The notes beneath the pieces are model-generated. The model was not told where the DNA came from and did no database searches. It saw only the letters and a program-made list of their open reading frames with translations. The translations under genes and the position numbers were made by a program. Below, one piece after another: positions 1 to 11,696 of a DNA stretch of 64,000 bases (position 1 is the first letter of the stretch; each line of letters starts with the position of its first letter). Origin of the DNA: Lathyrus oleraceus (lineage: Eukaryota; Streptophyta; Magnoliopsida; Fabales; Fabaceae); assembly GCF_024323335.1 (NCBI RefSeq), contig NC_066583.1, positions 277,533,416 through 277,597,415 of the forward strand, written 5' to 3'.

Positions 1-55
1 TGTACAGGCGCATGTGAGGCCCAAAAGCTGATGGAAATGAATGTCGAACACATAC
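1..55 (-). repeat. Left fragment of an Ogre-type LTR split by a younger insertion
   Basis: These bases lie just outside the TSD of the element at 56-15633 and should be contiguous with 15639 onward once that insertion is removed. The text loosely resembles the interior of the solo LTR near 29880-29910 (a GCATGGGCGTGTACCAGGCC-like stretch). The fragment extends off the window start. Assignment rests mainly on the TSD logic. Confidence 0.55.
51..55. repeat. Target site duplication, left copy (CATAC)
   Basis: CATAC directly precedes the TGTAGCGG terminus at 56 and is repeated directly after the TTACA terminus at 15633. A perfect 5-bp duplication is the usual size for Ty3/gypsy integration. Confidence 0.93.
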
Positions 56-3000
56 TGTAGCGGTGTATTCGTCGCTATATGATCTATTGGTTAAATCATA
101 AGCAAAGTATACAATAAACATAGAGTCGCCACCGCACTTTTATTTATCCTAAGGACTGGCTAAAAAGCGAACAAAAGCCTAAGAAGTTTTGCTCGTAGAA
201 AACTAATTAAAAGATCAGAGATCGGGGTAAGGGGTAAATTACGCAAAGGGAAGGTGTTAGGCACCCAATGCGTCCTAGGTACTCCTAGGGAGCCCTTTTC
301 ACACTTGTTGTTTGAAATTATTATTTGTTATGACATAAGTAATGTGCAAACATGATTGGGATGATGAGAAAAGGATGTACAAGTTAATTATTTTTGTTTT
401 TGGATGGATAACCATTGCCTACGTACCTTTACAGGATCAAAACCTCGTAGTTCGGCTAAAAACTTCCAAAAGTTAGTGGATTCAATTTTAAAACACAAGC
501 TTAAAGGTCTTACGTTACCCACGGGAGAAAACTCAACCTTAAGAAACAACAAGTCCACCATGTGAGAAAAGCTTCAACTTGCTAGAGAGGGGTTAACCCT
601 ATAATAAGCAAGGAAGACTTACAATTCAATCAACTAAGGACAAATAGGTGAGATTAATATGAACCAACTAGGGTAAATCAAACCTATAGCTAATGTATGA
701 AAACTTAACAAACATGGACAAAGCCACAAAATCATTTGAATAGGTGAAGTTAATTGATTTGGATTATCTACAAAGGGTCAAAGTATGATTAAAGTCAATT
801 CAAAATGAAGTATTTACAAAAATGAAGTTTGGAAAATCATGGACTTAAGGTCCAAGTTTCTAATTTGGAAAGAGGTGAGAATGTTTGCACAACACTTATT
901 TCAAGTTTTTAAAAGTATGTGTGAAAAGGTAGGACACAATGGGATGAATGGATAATGGTGGAATGTAAAACTTCTTAGAAGGGTCCACCTCTTGAAATCA
1001 TATATAAGATGATTCAAGTGGGTCCTTAGGAATAGGCTACAAATGAGCAATAATCTGAACATGGTAACAGATGAAAGTAAATAAAAGCGGATACTGGATG
1101 CCACTCAATGGTCTTATACCTGTCTCCTAAAACAAGTAAGGATATCAGAAGCCACTCTATGGACTTACACTAATCTCCATCAGAATAAAACAAAAAAAAC
1201 AAAACAGGGAAATCAACTGCCAATCTATCTGGACTTATGTCAACTTCCACAGTATGATCCTAGGACTACAAATGCCACATCACAGGGACTTACAATGAAT
1301 CCTCACATACAACAACAATGCTCAAATAAAGAGCAAAGAAGATATGAGTGACCAATGAGGTCTTACACTCTATCTCTTCCATGTCATAGGAACAAAAGCC
1401 AATCAGTATGGACTTACAATTGTCCTCAATGGGAAAGCATCAATGTCACAAGGACAATTGAAATGATCATGCACTAATGGCAAACAAAGATAATAAATGC
1501 ACAATGGCAAACTCAAGTAATCATGTATAAATGAACCAAGTAATCAATCACATAAATTCAAGTAGCACACACTATAACCATTCAATGAGGCTCAAGCAAA
1601 AGGGTGAGGCATTAAAGCCAACTGGAATAGGGTTAAAGTTGCTCTTAACCTTGCCATTGAGGGGCTAAGGTGAAGCAGATGAAAGGATATGAGGGGTGTG
1701 CCTCATTGCTTCTATCTCAGGTCCGAGAGAGCATGTAAATATAAGAATGTGGGGGAGTTCAGAAAGATGGAACTCTTTCCCCAATTGAAGACTCTATAGA
1801 TCTTGGGTTTGGATCTCAATGCTACAACCATGTAATGGGAGCAAGGAGAAGACTCACAGAATAGTGGGAGATAGGTTACATATCTCTTATATCCACCAAT
1901 TGCCTCAAATGAGGACTTTTCCTGCTTGGGACAAACATAAACAATCACAAACATTGCCTCTTAAGGAGGACTTCAGACAGTTTGCCCGGCCAAATAACAG
2001 GCCGGGTCTCCAGACTACATGAAGAATAGGGAGTCTACCTCAATGCAAATTGCTATTTAAGCAAAGTAATGCAAGTTCTTAAGAGAACTGAGCGACTAAG
2101 GGTACCTGAAATCAGTCAAATATAATCAGCATCCCAACATAAACAAAGCAACAACAATAAGAATCAATCAACAATCAAACAATGATGTGCATAGCACCAA
2201 GTCCATGTGAACCAAGCACCCTACAACACAAACAAATTAGTATACAATGATCAAAGTAAACAACTCAATTATGAATCAACCTCCTTAAGGCATTAGCTTT
2301 TTAACCTTGCTATGGCAGTGATAATTCGCGTGCTCTTTGCGCCTCTCGACCAAAAACAGATGGACTAGAAGCTGCAAGAAATTGGATACGATGCTCAGGT
2401 TCGATGGAGGTTGCTTCTACCGCACCAAATCGCGATTCGCCATTAATGGAGCAAGCTTGGACAGTTGGAATCGTGAGCGCTTCTTGATCCAATACCTGAA
2501 AACAGAGCTTCAAAAACACCTACAAATGATGAATTCACCAAGAACCAGCACAAAGATTAGCGAGAATTGATGAATTGATGCAAAAAGTTTGTTATGGAAA
2601 TTGGAGCAAAATGAGAGAAAATGAGAGAATTTGAGAGTTTTTGCTTTTGGATCTGTGAATTGTGATTAGTGTTCTCAGTTTCTGTTACAATTAGGCTTAT
2701 ATATGATGCTCTTAATCCAACTCATAATCAAGATTAGCAAAAAAAAGGTGATTAGCAAAATGAGCTTATGTGTATAGTTTGGCCTTTTTGCCCTTGGATG
2801 GTTTTGATCAATGGAACAGTGATTTATCACCTCAAGCAAACCATAAATATCATTTGGAAGTCATTGGAATTGATCCCATGTCCATTGAATGTATATTTCT
2901 CAATTTCACTATGTGATGGCTTATGTGCTCATTTTCAAGTCCATTTCAAAAACTAATTTCCAAACCATGAAGCCTTAGCATGTTATGAATATTCCAACAA

Positions 3001-3992
3001 GTTTCAAATGCCATTTATGAAGTGTTGCAAAAATCCCCACTCAAAAATTCCAATTATTTCACAAGTTGGACAATTTTGCCCCTGGTTCATTTAACTGTCC
3101 AGTTGAAATTTGACTTTTTGCATTGACCATTTTTGAAGAAATCCAATTATGCACCATGAAATTACATGTCAAATGGAGTTTGTGCATATAAAGAACATCC
3201 AATTTGGACACTCCATATGGAAGTTATGCCCTCCTGATTATGGGTCATTTTTGAAATTCACTGGACCACAACTTGTCAACCATCCATGGGATTTTCAAGT
3301 TCTTGGACTTTTTGGAAAGGTGAGGACAAGATCTTCAACTTTCATGTTGGACAAATTTTGATTTGAAGCTTGTATCATGAAGTAAATTTGAGGAGCAAAA
3401 CTTTCCATTTTTGGCAGGTGAGAATTACAGGTCATTTCCATTTTGGGAAACTTTTTGTCTGACTTCAATTCCTTCAACCTTGATCTTTGAAATGCCAAAT
3501 TAAGCTTATATGGATATGAATGAGACCTTTCCAACCATCTCACACCCTCCAATCCCTGATTAAACGCACAGTTGACCATAGTTGACTTTTGTGGATTGGG
3601 CCAAGTTCTGATGAATTCCAAGCCTCTTTCAATTGAGATCTTGATTCCAAATGGCATCACAAGTTATATGAACTCTTGATGAATGATCATGGTGTCCAAA
3701 TTCTTCAAGAATGGCCACCATCTATTGCTCAAGGCCTGATTTGACTGTTTTGGCCTAGTTAACTTCATCTGCAAGCAACAAGGTTAAATGACAATATTTT
3801 TGTACTTTTTGGTTAGTAAACATATGAAAAGCAATGATATACAAGTGCAATACATGCTTGGTGATCAAGAATCACACTCACAAGGTAACCCACCCATTAG
3901 GAGGGCAGCTAGGGTATGCAATGATCCTTGAGGCCATGATATGATATGATATGGGCCATGAGGGATCTTAGGGCCAAAATTAGGGTCTTACA
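56..3992 (-). repeat. 3' LTR of the young Ogre derivative
   Basis: Begins TGTAGCGGTG and ends GGTCTTACA on the plus strand; read on the minus strand it starts TGTAAGACCC, the typical Ogre LTR start. Length is 3937 bp, identical to the other LTR at 11697-15633, with an offset of 11641 throughout. Short ORFs inside (for example 1712-1954, 3295-3660) recur at the same offset in the other LTR and carry no recognisable domain, so I do not treat them as genes. Confidence 0.95.
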
Positions 3993-4006
3993 GATGCCCC
4001 TATTTA
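3993..4006 (-). other. Polypurine tract (plus-strand DNA primer)
   Basis: Read on the minus strand, TAAATAGGGGCATC lies flush against the TGTAAGACCC start of the LTR. The same arrangement occurs at 18497-18510 (plus strand) and 52808-52821 (minus strand), which supports its role. Confidence 0.85.
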
Positions 4007-4648
4007 AGGTCATTCTAGCCGGAGAAGTGAAGTTTAGAAATCTTCATCTCGACGCGGTAGAATGGGCTTAAATAATAGTAATGAGACAAATTTTGGTCCC
4101 TAAGAGACCTCATGATGCAGATGTATGCATGCAAAAGCAAATTCTGTGGGGAATATATGGTTCACACAGAAGAAAAGACGATCCATCGGAGTAATACACT
4201 CACCAGGAACAGAGACTCTAACAAGACTCTTATTGGGACTCTTTTTTTAGGGGATAGTAAGAAAAAGAATGCGTGAGCAGGACACGACTTGGATTAGTGA
4301 AAACAAAACTGACACAGCGTGACCAAGGCACGACTCCGAGTGGGGATAACAGATATCGGACTGGAGAACTTGCTGGGGAAGCAAAGAACTCACACCGGGG
4401 AATAAAGAATTCCAGAGGAGAGTAAATCCATTGGAATGACATAAGCTGACTCAAGCTATCTATAAAGGATACTTCGGATAAAAATCCGGACTCGGACTTG
4501 GAAAAGATTCACATAGAACTTCCCTGCCGGAAATGCATATATTGGGGAATAAACACCCATATAGCAAAGGGGTAAAAATCACCAAAGGAAACTCCACAGG
4601 GGAATGTCTAACAAAGAGACTCTCCTGGGAAAAGCAACAGGAATGAGG

Positions 4649-6775
4649 TGTTACCGGTATAAGGGTAACAAACTCAGGAAGAATGAATATCTAAGACCGG
4701 TATAAGGGTGAGAGATATCAATCAACCAACATCTGAGAAAGACCTACAAAGGGTATAATACTCAGGAAAATCCGACTCCACAGGGGACCAAGGTCATAAT
4801 AGGGAGTAGACAGAAAGGAACACCAGGGATACCGAGGTATATAATAGGTGACCGACAGAACGTGAATTGGTATATATGCCAAGACACTCATCATCCGAAA
4901 GGAGGGCTTGAAAAAGCAAATCAACTTAGAGGATGGACACTCGAATCCACAACGGGAAAACGAACCTTACTCAACTGGGGACACAAACCCAAAGAGTACA
5001 TGAGATATAATATCCATTACCGGCAGACCGTGGATAAGATACTCGCATGAGACATATTATCTATTACCGTCAGAACGTAGATAATAAACTCGCATGGTAA
5101 GAAACACCAGAGATACCGAAGTATATAATAGGTGATCTACCGAAAACGTGAATTGGTATATATGCCAACACACACACACATCATCCAAAACACAAACTGG
5201 TTAAAGGATGGATATTCGATCCTACAAAGAATACGAACCTTGCTCAGTTGGGGAAAATCAACAAAGGATTCCAACTAAAGAGCGCATGAGACATATTATT
5301 CATTACCGGCAGACCGTGAATAATATACTCGAAAGGAAAAGACACCAGAGATACCGAAGTATATAATAGGTGACTAACCAAAAAGAGAGACAATCGATAC
5401 CAAGCATCCGGGTAAACGAGAGACAACTCAAAGAGATAAATTGCAAGCATCCGGCAATCATCCGACAACAAAGAAATATTCGATTCCACAAAGGGAGATA
5501 ACGAATCTTACTCGACCAGGGAAACACAAAAGGCTTCAACTGAAGAGTGCATGAGATATATTATTCATTACCGTCAGAACGTGAATAATACACTCGCATG
5601 GAAGATTATCCACAACCGGTATAAGGGTTAATGAAGGATAAATCGTTCGAAAAGAGAGGCATCGGGATACCAAACAGGCATATAATGATGACCAATCAAA
5701 GGGAGTAACAACATTACCAACCAAGGGTAAATGAAAGACTCACTGGGGATTAATTGCAAGCATCCGACAATTATCCGCAAAGGCAAGGAATACATTGATA
5801 AACAATCAATGATCCGGGGAACGAATCACTAGCAAACGGTGAAAAGACCCACTGGCGACTTCAAAAGGATAACATTGCAAGCATCCGGCAATGATCCAGA
5901 AGACTGCTGGGAATACAAGTGCTTACTCAAGAGCAACTACCCAAAAGCAGGAAGGAATATCAACATCGAATATTGAATGAAGATAACCACAAAGAGATTA
6001 GGGTTTACATCTACCGAATACGGGGCGGAAGACCACAAACTCTAGCTGAGGAAACAAGGGGTTTAACAATACCGACTACTGGGTAAGAAACCAAAGACTC
6101 AGCTAAGGATAAAATCGCTAGCAACCGGCAATTATCCACATGTATCATAAGATACAACTCCGCTGGAGAGAAAAATCACAGCAACATAGGATTTACAACT
6201 ACCGAATACGGGGTAGAAGACCACAAACTCCACTGGGGATATAAATCACCACAGGGAACAAAACTCTGTTTGGGATAACACCACAACAACAGGAAATCCA
6301 CCAACAACCAGATCGAACCACAAAGGTTACCACTGCTAGGGGAAAAGAGATAGGACTTACAACTACCGGTATAAGGGGTAGAAGCCATACTCTGGTGGGA
6401 ATAACCACAAATTAGGGTTTACATCTACCGAATACGGGGTAGAAAACCAAAAACTCTGCGTGGGGATAGAATAAATCACGAATCCGCACGAGAAACCAAA
6501 AATGAGGTTTATGACAGACCACACACTCTGTTGGAGAGCAGGGAACTAGGATTTACGACTACCCACAACTAGGCAGAAAACCAGCAACTCTTGGCGAGGA
6601 ATAAAAGGTATATAACCACCAATTCATCAAAAGGCAAGGAAAATCTAGGACTTACAACTACCGGTATCAGGGTAGAGGCCAATCGACTCTTGCTAAGGAA
6701 TAAAAGGTATATAACCACAAATCCCGCCAAGAGGAAAAGGAACAATAGGACTTACAACTACCGGCATAAGGGTAG
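4649..6775. repeat. Dispersed ACC...GGT hairpin repeats in the 3' UTR
   Basis: Short inverted repeats with 7-8 nt loops. CTACC/GGTAG occurs at 6199-6216, 6363-6381, 6425-6442, 6658-6675 and 6758-6775. TGTTACC/GGTAACA is at 4649-4670, TTACC/GGTAA at 5714-5730, TACC/GGTA at 6070-6085 and AACC/GGTT at 5614-5629. The arm bases change in matched pairs. One copy at 6011 has a broken right arm (GGCGG). Confidence 0.8.
5011..5590. repeat. Four-copy hairpin repeat with covarying arms
   Basis: Copies at 5011-5036, 5056-5085, 5294-5325 and 5559-5590 share the layout outer arm, TTAC, inner arm, CAGA loop, inner arm, outer arm. Outer arms are TATCCA/TGGATA, ATTATCTA/TAGATAAT, and twice TATTATTCA/TGAATAATA. 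Inner arms alternate between CGG/CCG and CGT/ACG. Pairing is perfect in every copy despite the changes. Each unit is preceded by a CATGAGA-like stretch and followed by ACTCG, usually ACTCGCATG. Confidence 0.85.
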
Positions 6776-9184
6776 AGGCCCGAAACTCCGCTGGGGATAA
6801 AAATCACCACAGGGAAGCACAAGGAACAAACGACAAATGTCAATTCAGGAAAGATCCGAAAAGACAGACTGAATCAAGACACGTCCTAATGAGGATATAA
6901 CTCAAATAGGAACATCCATCCCAATATATGTGTTGGGAGGAAACGGAAGAAACCGTCATCCACGAGGGTGTATCTCAGTGGGGAACTGCAGAAGGACAGA
7001 CAGACATTTTCTGCTTATGGGGCTGACTCTATATGGAGAGATTTAACACCCGACATCTGCTTAGGAAGATCTATAAAGATCTATATCACCATAGCAGGGA
7101 ACAACAAACAAAGGATATATGGCAAAAAATGCAATATGAATATCTGAATGTTTTATGAATATGCATGAATATGCGTGGTTTATGTTTGATGAATGCTGAC
7201 AAAACAGACATTTCTAACACAACAGGTCCAGGAATCAAACGTCCGGTATTATACTTCCAGGGGAAAACCAACTGGAAAGCCAATTCTGCTGGAGATCTAT
7301 ATGCTATAAAGCAAAGATCTGCGGGTACCGCTGGGAAGTAGAAGCAAAAGAATCAGAGATATCTGGAGAATACCAAATCTCTGCAATGGATCAGCGATCA
7401 CCCCAAATAGGGCACAGAAAGTCGCAACGGGCAAAGAGCCACAAAGACAAATCTGTTGGGGAACAAGAGAAAATCTCAAAGTCCTGCAGGGGATCCTAGC
7501 AAACACTGCTATGGGAACGGATCCATCATAACTCCATCGGGGAACAACCCACTGAGGGAGCAAAGGTCACCCGGATAGAGTTTGGTTGCACAAGCAACTC
7601 TACTGGGGATATCGTCAGCTACTCTCTTGGGGAACAACCCACTGAGGAAGAAAAACACCAAACAAGTAGATTCTGCAACAAACCACTCTACTTGGGGCGA
7701 ACACACATCTGATGGACCACATCGGCAGATTCTGCAACAAAATCCGCTCTACTGAGGATCGAAGAGTAATCAGGAAATCAATACAATCTCTGGATGACGG
7801 AGCTATCAACCGACCATACCGGGGATTGAAAGAGGTTCAACAGGCAATACTGCCACAACAACCGCTCTGCAGACAAATGCTGGAGAAAGTTGGATGAAAA
7901 TACGGGGGTATCAACCCAATCAACCACTGAGTAGGAAAATAAATCCTGCTCTGCTGAGGAGATCAACCATTCTGATAGAGAGAAAGTAAACAACTCCGCT
8001 CGCGACTGCGCTGGGAAGGAGTGACAACAACTCTGCTCGCGACTTCGATGGGGATGTCAATAACAGCTCTACTGTGCCAAGGAAACAAATAAAGTCTGGG
8101 GATAGCGATCCACTGGAGAAAGTGACAGGGCACCAAGGTGACAAACCATCAACCGCCGAATCTTCCACAAGGAAAGCATCCATGCTGGGGAAAACTGCTG
8201 TTGGAGAAAACTGAGTCTTCAACAACACTCTGCTTGGGGAACAACCCCACCAACAACTCGACTTGCGATTATGCTGGCAACTCGCTTGGGGAGAAATACG
8301 GGATACGGGGATACCAACCCACTAACCACAAATTTTCTGAACAACTGAGCAATCAAGCCGGGGAGAGACTACTGCTGGAGAACAGACTGAGCCTTCAATC
8401 CACAATTCTGCTTCGGGGAGTCAAAATCCACAGAAGCTCTGCTTAGGGAACAACCCCAACAACCAAATCTCTGCTTGGGGAACAACCCCAACAACCAAAT
8501 CTGGAGAAGAAGGATACAAACCAACCCAGGAGTATGAACAAATGTCTTACCTGTTGGAAACCATGCCACCCTCGGGAGAGCACTGAGAAATTCTTCGAGT
8601 ATCCTTTTATCATTGTGAATGTTCACTTTGTTTAAAACAATAATCTTTGAAAAATTTTGTTTTTAAAACAATGATATTTTTATCAATTAAAACATGCAAA
8701 ACATTTGTTGAATTGAAACAAATAAGAGTGCAAATAATTGGATAAAAGCTCAAATTTATTTGATGGAATGGTAGTCTGCAAATGGCAAGACTCCATAGAT
8801 CTGTACAAATTTGAAATCAGTGATATATATTGGAAGAGGGCTACATTGAACATAATGATCCTTTCTCTACCAATTTGAATCTCGATGTATGTGAAGCTTC
8901 AGTTGACGACGAATCGAGAATCCTCTGACGAAAAGACAGCTGGTGAAACAGAAAGTCTTGTCAGGATGCAGTTACTTGCCTGATCCCTAATTTTTGCCTA
9001 GATTGCCCCAGGGTGAGGTACTCAATCTAGCGGGATGCAAATATGCTTTTTTATCAAGTCTCTAATTTTTGCTTGAATTACCCTTGCGGGTTTTCCACCG
9101 AGACGCTCATTTTTGCCTAAGCCGCCCTTTCGGGTTTTCAACTTAGCGAGTTATTCTGTTTTTCATTTGCATATACTTTTTTTT

Positions 9185-9523
9185 CTAGGCAAAGTATCTC
9201 TTAACTGCATCTGAATTCACAGGACGAGTGAAATCCTCCCCATCCATTGTTGTAAGCATCAAAGCTCCGCCTGAAAAGGCTCTCTTAACAACATATGGAC
9301 CCTCGTAGTTTGGAGTCCACTTGCCCCTGGAATCGGGCACGAAAGACAAGACTTTCTTGAGCACAAGGTCACCTTCTCGGAACACACGAGGCTTGACCTT
9401 CTTATCGAATGCTTTCTTCATTCTCTGCTGATATAACTGACCATGACACATAGCAGTTAATCGCTTCTCTTCAATTAGATTCAACTGGTCATAACGACTC
9501 TGAATCCATTCAGCATCAGTCAA
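9185..9523 (-). pseudogene. Integrase C-terminal fragment of Ogre pol
   Basis: A 112-residue open frame resembling the end of Tat/Ogre integrase: a basic stretch around YQQRMKKAFDKKVKPR, the FREGDLVLKK segment, GKWTPNYEGPYVVKRAF (the GPY/F module typical of Ty3/gypsy integrases) and the terminal VKRYFA before the stop. In an intact element this domain follows the HHCC zinc finger and the DDE core; both are missing here. The segment is open and shows no frameshift, consistent with a young element. It cannot integrate DNA alone. The region just upstream (9530-9660) is T-rich and marks the deletion junction. Confidence 0.88.
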
Positions 9524-9663
9524 CTAGGGACTTTGAGGGTATCAGGCTTCTTTTATTCTTTTTTCTATTTGAAAAAATTTTCCTGATTTTTGCTTTTATT
9601 TTGATTTTTTCACCCTCTTCTCTTTTTTTTCTTTTTTTTTACATTACATTTGTAATGCCCCAG

Positions 9664-9745
9664 TTTGACTGTTGCTGGGTTCTTGAGACGCAGCTGAATG
9701 ATCTGCTTTTCATTGCTCAAGTGCTCGGGTAATCTCATCAGGAAT
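9664..9745 (-). pseudogene. Ogre pol fragment from just upstream of reverse transcriptase
   Basis: The frame ending IPDEITRALEQ at 9713, then continuing past a stop into text resembling the family's ...IQPHQEP... stretch, matches my memory of the segment that precedes reverse transcriptase in Ogre/Tat polyproteins. Everything from here to the integrase tail (RT, RNase H, integrase core) is missing. The match is short and one stop interrupts it, so confidence is moderate. Confidence 0.5.
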
Positions 9746-10110
9746 CCCCTTCAACATCATCTTCCTCTGCTTCGAATACAAGGAATTCAAGATTGGGAGA
9801 TGGCGTTGGATCATTATGTTCAATGGGTTTAGAAATCCCTGCATAACGATTCTGGATAATGAAAAGCTTTTGAAATCAAACGAGCAAATCATTTATGCAG
9901 ATGAAAAAGCTGTTTTCTTGTTTTTCAGGTTTTTTTGTGATCACTGATTTCATGCAAAAAGCAAAAAGTGAAAACAAATGGAAAAACAAATGTTTAACGA
10001 TGCATTAATTGAATGAAAACATCATTGTATATGCTTCGCCAACAATGTCATCACTTCTCCTTTTGGCATGGGAGAAGGGTTTTAAACAAAGTGAGCATTA
10101 TTACTCTGAT

Positions 10111-10350
10111 CTATGGATAACTGTCGGAACATCCACAGCGACCCCATTTGTGGCAGATACCACCAGGAATAACAAAATTGCTCATATCTTCTGCATCTTC
10201 TTCAATGATAGCAGCAGCTTCCTCTTCAACAGACTGATCATCATGGATGAATCCTCCACTTGTGAACAGACCATGCTCATTATATGCCCCAGAACAAAAG
10301 CCAATGCCAGCCCGGGATTTGTTAACCAGGAATAAATCCATCAACAGCAC
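10111..10350 (-). pseudogene. Ogre polyprotein spacer fragment
   Basis: A 79-residue frame with KSRAGIGF, GLFTSGGFIH, an acidic run (VEEEAAAIIEEDAED) and SNFVIPGGICHKW. The composition and order resemble the acidic linker between protease and reverse transcriptase in Tat/Ogre polyproteins. It has no catalytic motif. It sits directly downstream of the gag start fragment on the minus strand, so gag proper and protease have been deleted. Recognition is from general memory of the family; a profile search would settle it. Confidence 0.5.
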
Positions 10351-10411
10351 TTAGTCTGGCAAATACCTCTCTGAGTTCACAATTCTCTTGCTCAGGATGA
10401 TCCATCAATCT
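10325..10411 (-). pseudogene. Ogre gag N-terminal fragment
   Basis: About 29 residues containing MDHPEQENCELREVFARL resemble the coiled-coil start of Ogre gag, where MDxLEQENRELREEVxRL is typical. A stop follows after FIPG. The remaining gag is absent, and the next recognisable sequence is the pol spacer. It marks where translation of an intact relative would begin, roughly 1.3 kb inside the PBS. Confidence 0.5.
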
Positions 10412-10837
10412 GGCAGAGTTGGTTCTGGTATAGTACCGGCGAAGTGCGTCTTCAAAATAAATGAAGATCGCAGGGTCAGACCACAGGACGGGAGACCGGA
10501 ACAAAACACCCGCTTATGCAAATGATGCATGAAGTGTTTATGCATATGCTTGTTTTTTATTTCAAAGAAACTCAAGGGTTTTATTTGCAAACTTTGAAAT
10601 CTTAAGCATTTTGATCGTATATGAGAATATCTCATCAGATATATCAGGTGAAAAAATTTTCCCGGTTTTTTCATGTTTGAAATTTTTTGCAAATAAACTC
10701 CTTTGAGTTCCTTGAAAATATTCTTTTTACCTGATGATATGGATATAGATGAATGCATGAATGTATGAATGCAACAATCACACTCAAGGATCAAGCAAAG
10801 CACACCAAACAAAGGTCGTGGGAAAGCTCATTGTACC

Positions 10838-11010
10838 CCTAATATCAATCATCCATTTTGATGGATTTAGGTTTTTCACCTTATCAGCACCCAAGTTCCA
10901 TTGATATTAACGGTACATGAACCGGCTCTAACATCCTTAATATCAATCATCCATTTTGGTAGATTTAGGTTTTTCACCTTATCGATACCCAAGTTCCATT
11001 GATATTAACG
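10838..11010. repeat. Direct repeat pair in the 5' leader, each unit bounded by an inverted repeat
   Basis: Two units of roughly 72-80 bp share CATCCATTTTG, ATTTAGGTTTTTCACCTTATC and CCCAAGTTCCATTGATATTAA. Each begins with TAATATCAAT and ends with ATTGATATTA: arms 10840-10849/10900-10909, and an 11-bp version at 10937-10947/10998-11008. They lie 0.7-0.9 kb inside the PBS. Confidence 0.85.
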
Positions 11011-11672
11011 ATGTTTGAACGACTCAACCACGAATCACGGGTTTGCTGAGAGTCACGAGCATGGAGTCTTGGTTAAGAACCACCCAAAGGGAGTGTACTA
11101 GGGTTTAAACCTGCCAGACATGTTCTACCAGAGGTTCCCATAATCATCGTCCCATCTCTCGGATATTATCGGAGGAACGAATACTCGTATTCCAAAAATA
11201 TTCTCAAGAGAGACTCTTATGAGTGTAGTATCGCGTAACAATCGCATCAGACCTTACATCTGAACGACCTCCGCACTACGTCCTAAAAATAGGCCAAGAT
11301 GGGTTTGGTAAACTAAGGTCCTTGGCTTCTAAGGCACATGATTGAAAGAATAATGCCTAACCACAAATAACTTGTGTGACATTATCAATCCAACATGACC
11401 TCCACCAAGTGAATGGACTCGCAAGTCAACTGGCTAAGGAATACTCCACACCAATCAACAAGACTACGCCATTCTCCTATCCTAGAGTGCACTCGAGTTC
11501 GGGTATAGAACTCATCTCACAGAGATCACCAAAGCAAACATCATTTGTATATCAAGCAATTCAAACATTACAATCAATACAGTTATCCCAAATTGTACAA
11601 AAATATGTCAAATAACAAATAATAATATCACACAACAATGGTGAAAAGTAGGCAATACCACCAAGGATATCC

Positions 11673-11690
11673 TCCCCAGCAGAGTCGCCA
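11673..11690 (-). other. Primer-binding site, tRNA-Arg type
   Basis: Read on the minus strand, TGGCGACTCTGCTGGGGA starts 6 bp inside the LTR terminus at 11697. This is the primer site known for Ogre-lineage elements, complementary to the 3' end of a tRNA-Arg. It appears intact. Confidence 0.88.
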
Positions 11691-11696
11691 TTTTTC

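Larger units (their letters stand above)
3993..9184 (-). other. Long 3' untranslated region of the Ogre derivative, rich in dispersed repeats
   Basis: About 5.2 kb between the integrase tail and the polypurine tract with no protein-like ORF. It is built of degenerate short repeats. In 4600-6800 these include ACCGGTATAAGGGTA-type units and CATTACCG-containing units with dyad symmetry. In 7300-8530 they include CTCTGCTTGGGGAACAACCC-type units. At 9000-9150 there are two CCC-rich boxes. Hypervariable, tandem-repeat-bearing 3' UTRs are a known property of Ogre-like elements and have been linked to satellite DNA birth in pea. The recurrent hairpins are described separately. Confidence 0.8.

Noticed and set aside
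901..3660. Short ORFs in the left LTR that recur identically in the right LTR (12542-15301)
   Set aside because: Duplicated because the LTRs are duplicates; no domain, start context or family match. Repetition alone is not evidence of coding.
10009..10335. 108-codon plus-strand ORF
   Set aside because: Antisense to the Ogre pol spacer fragment, which has family-like composition on the minus strand.
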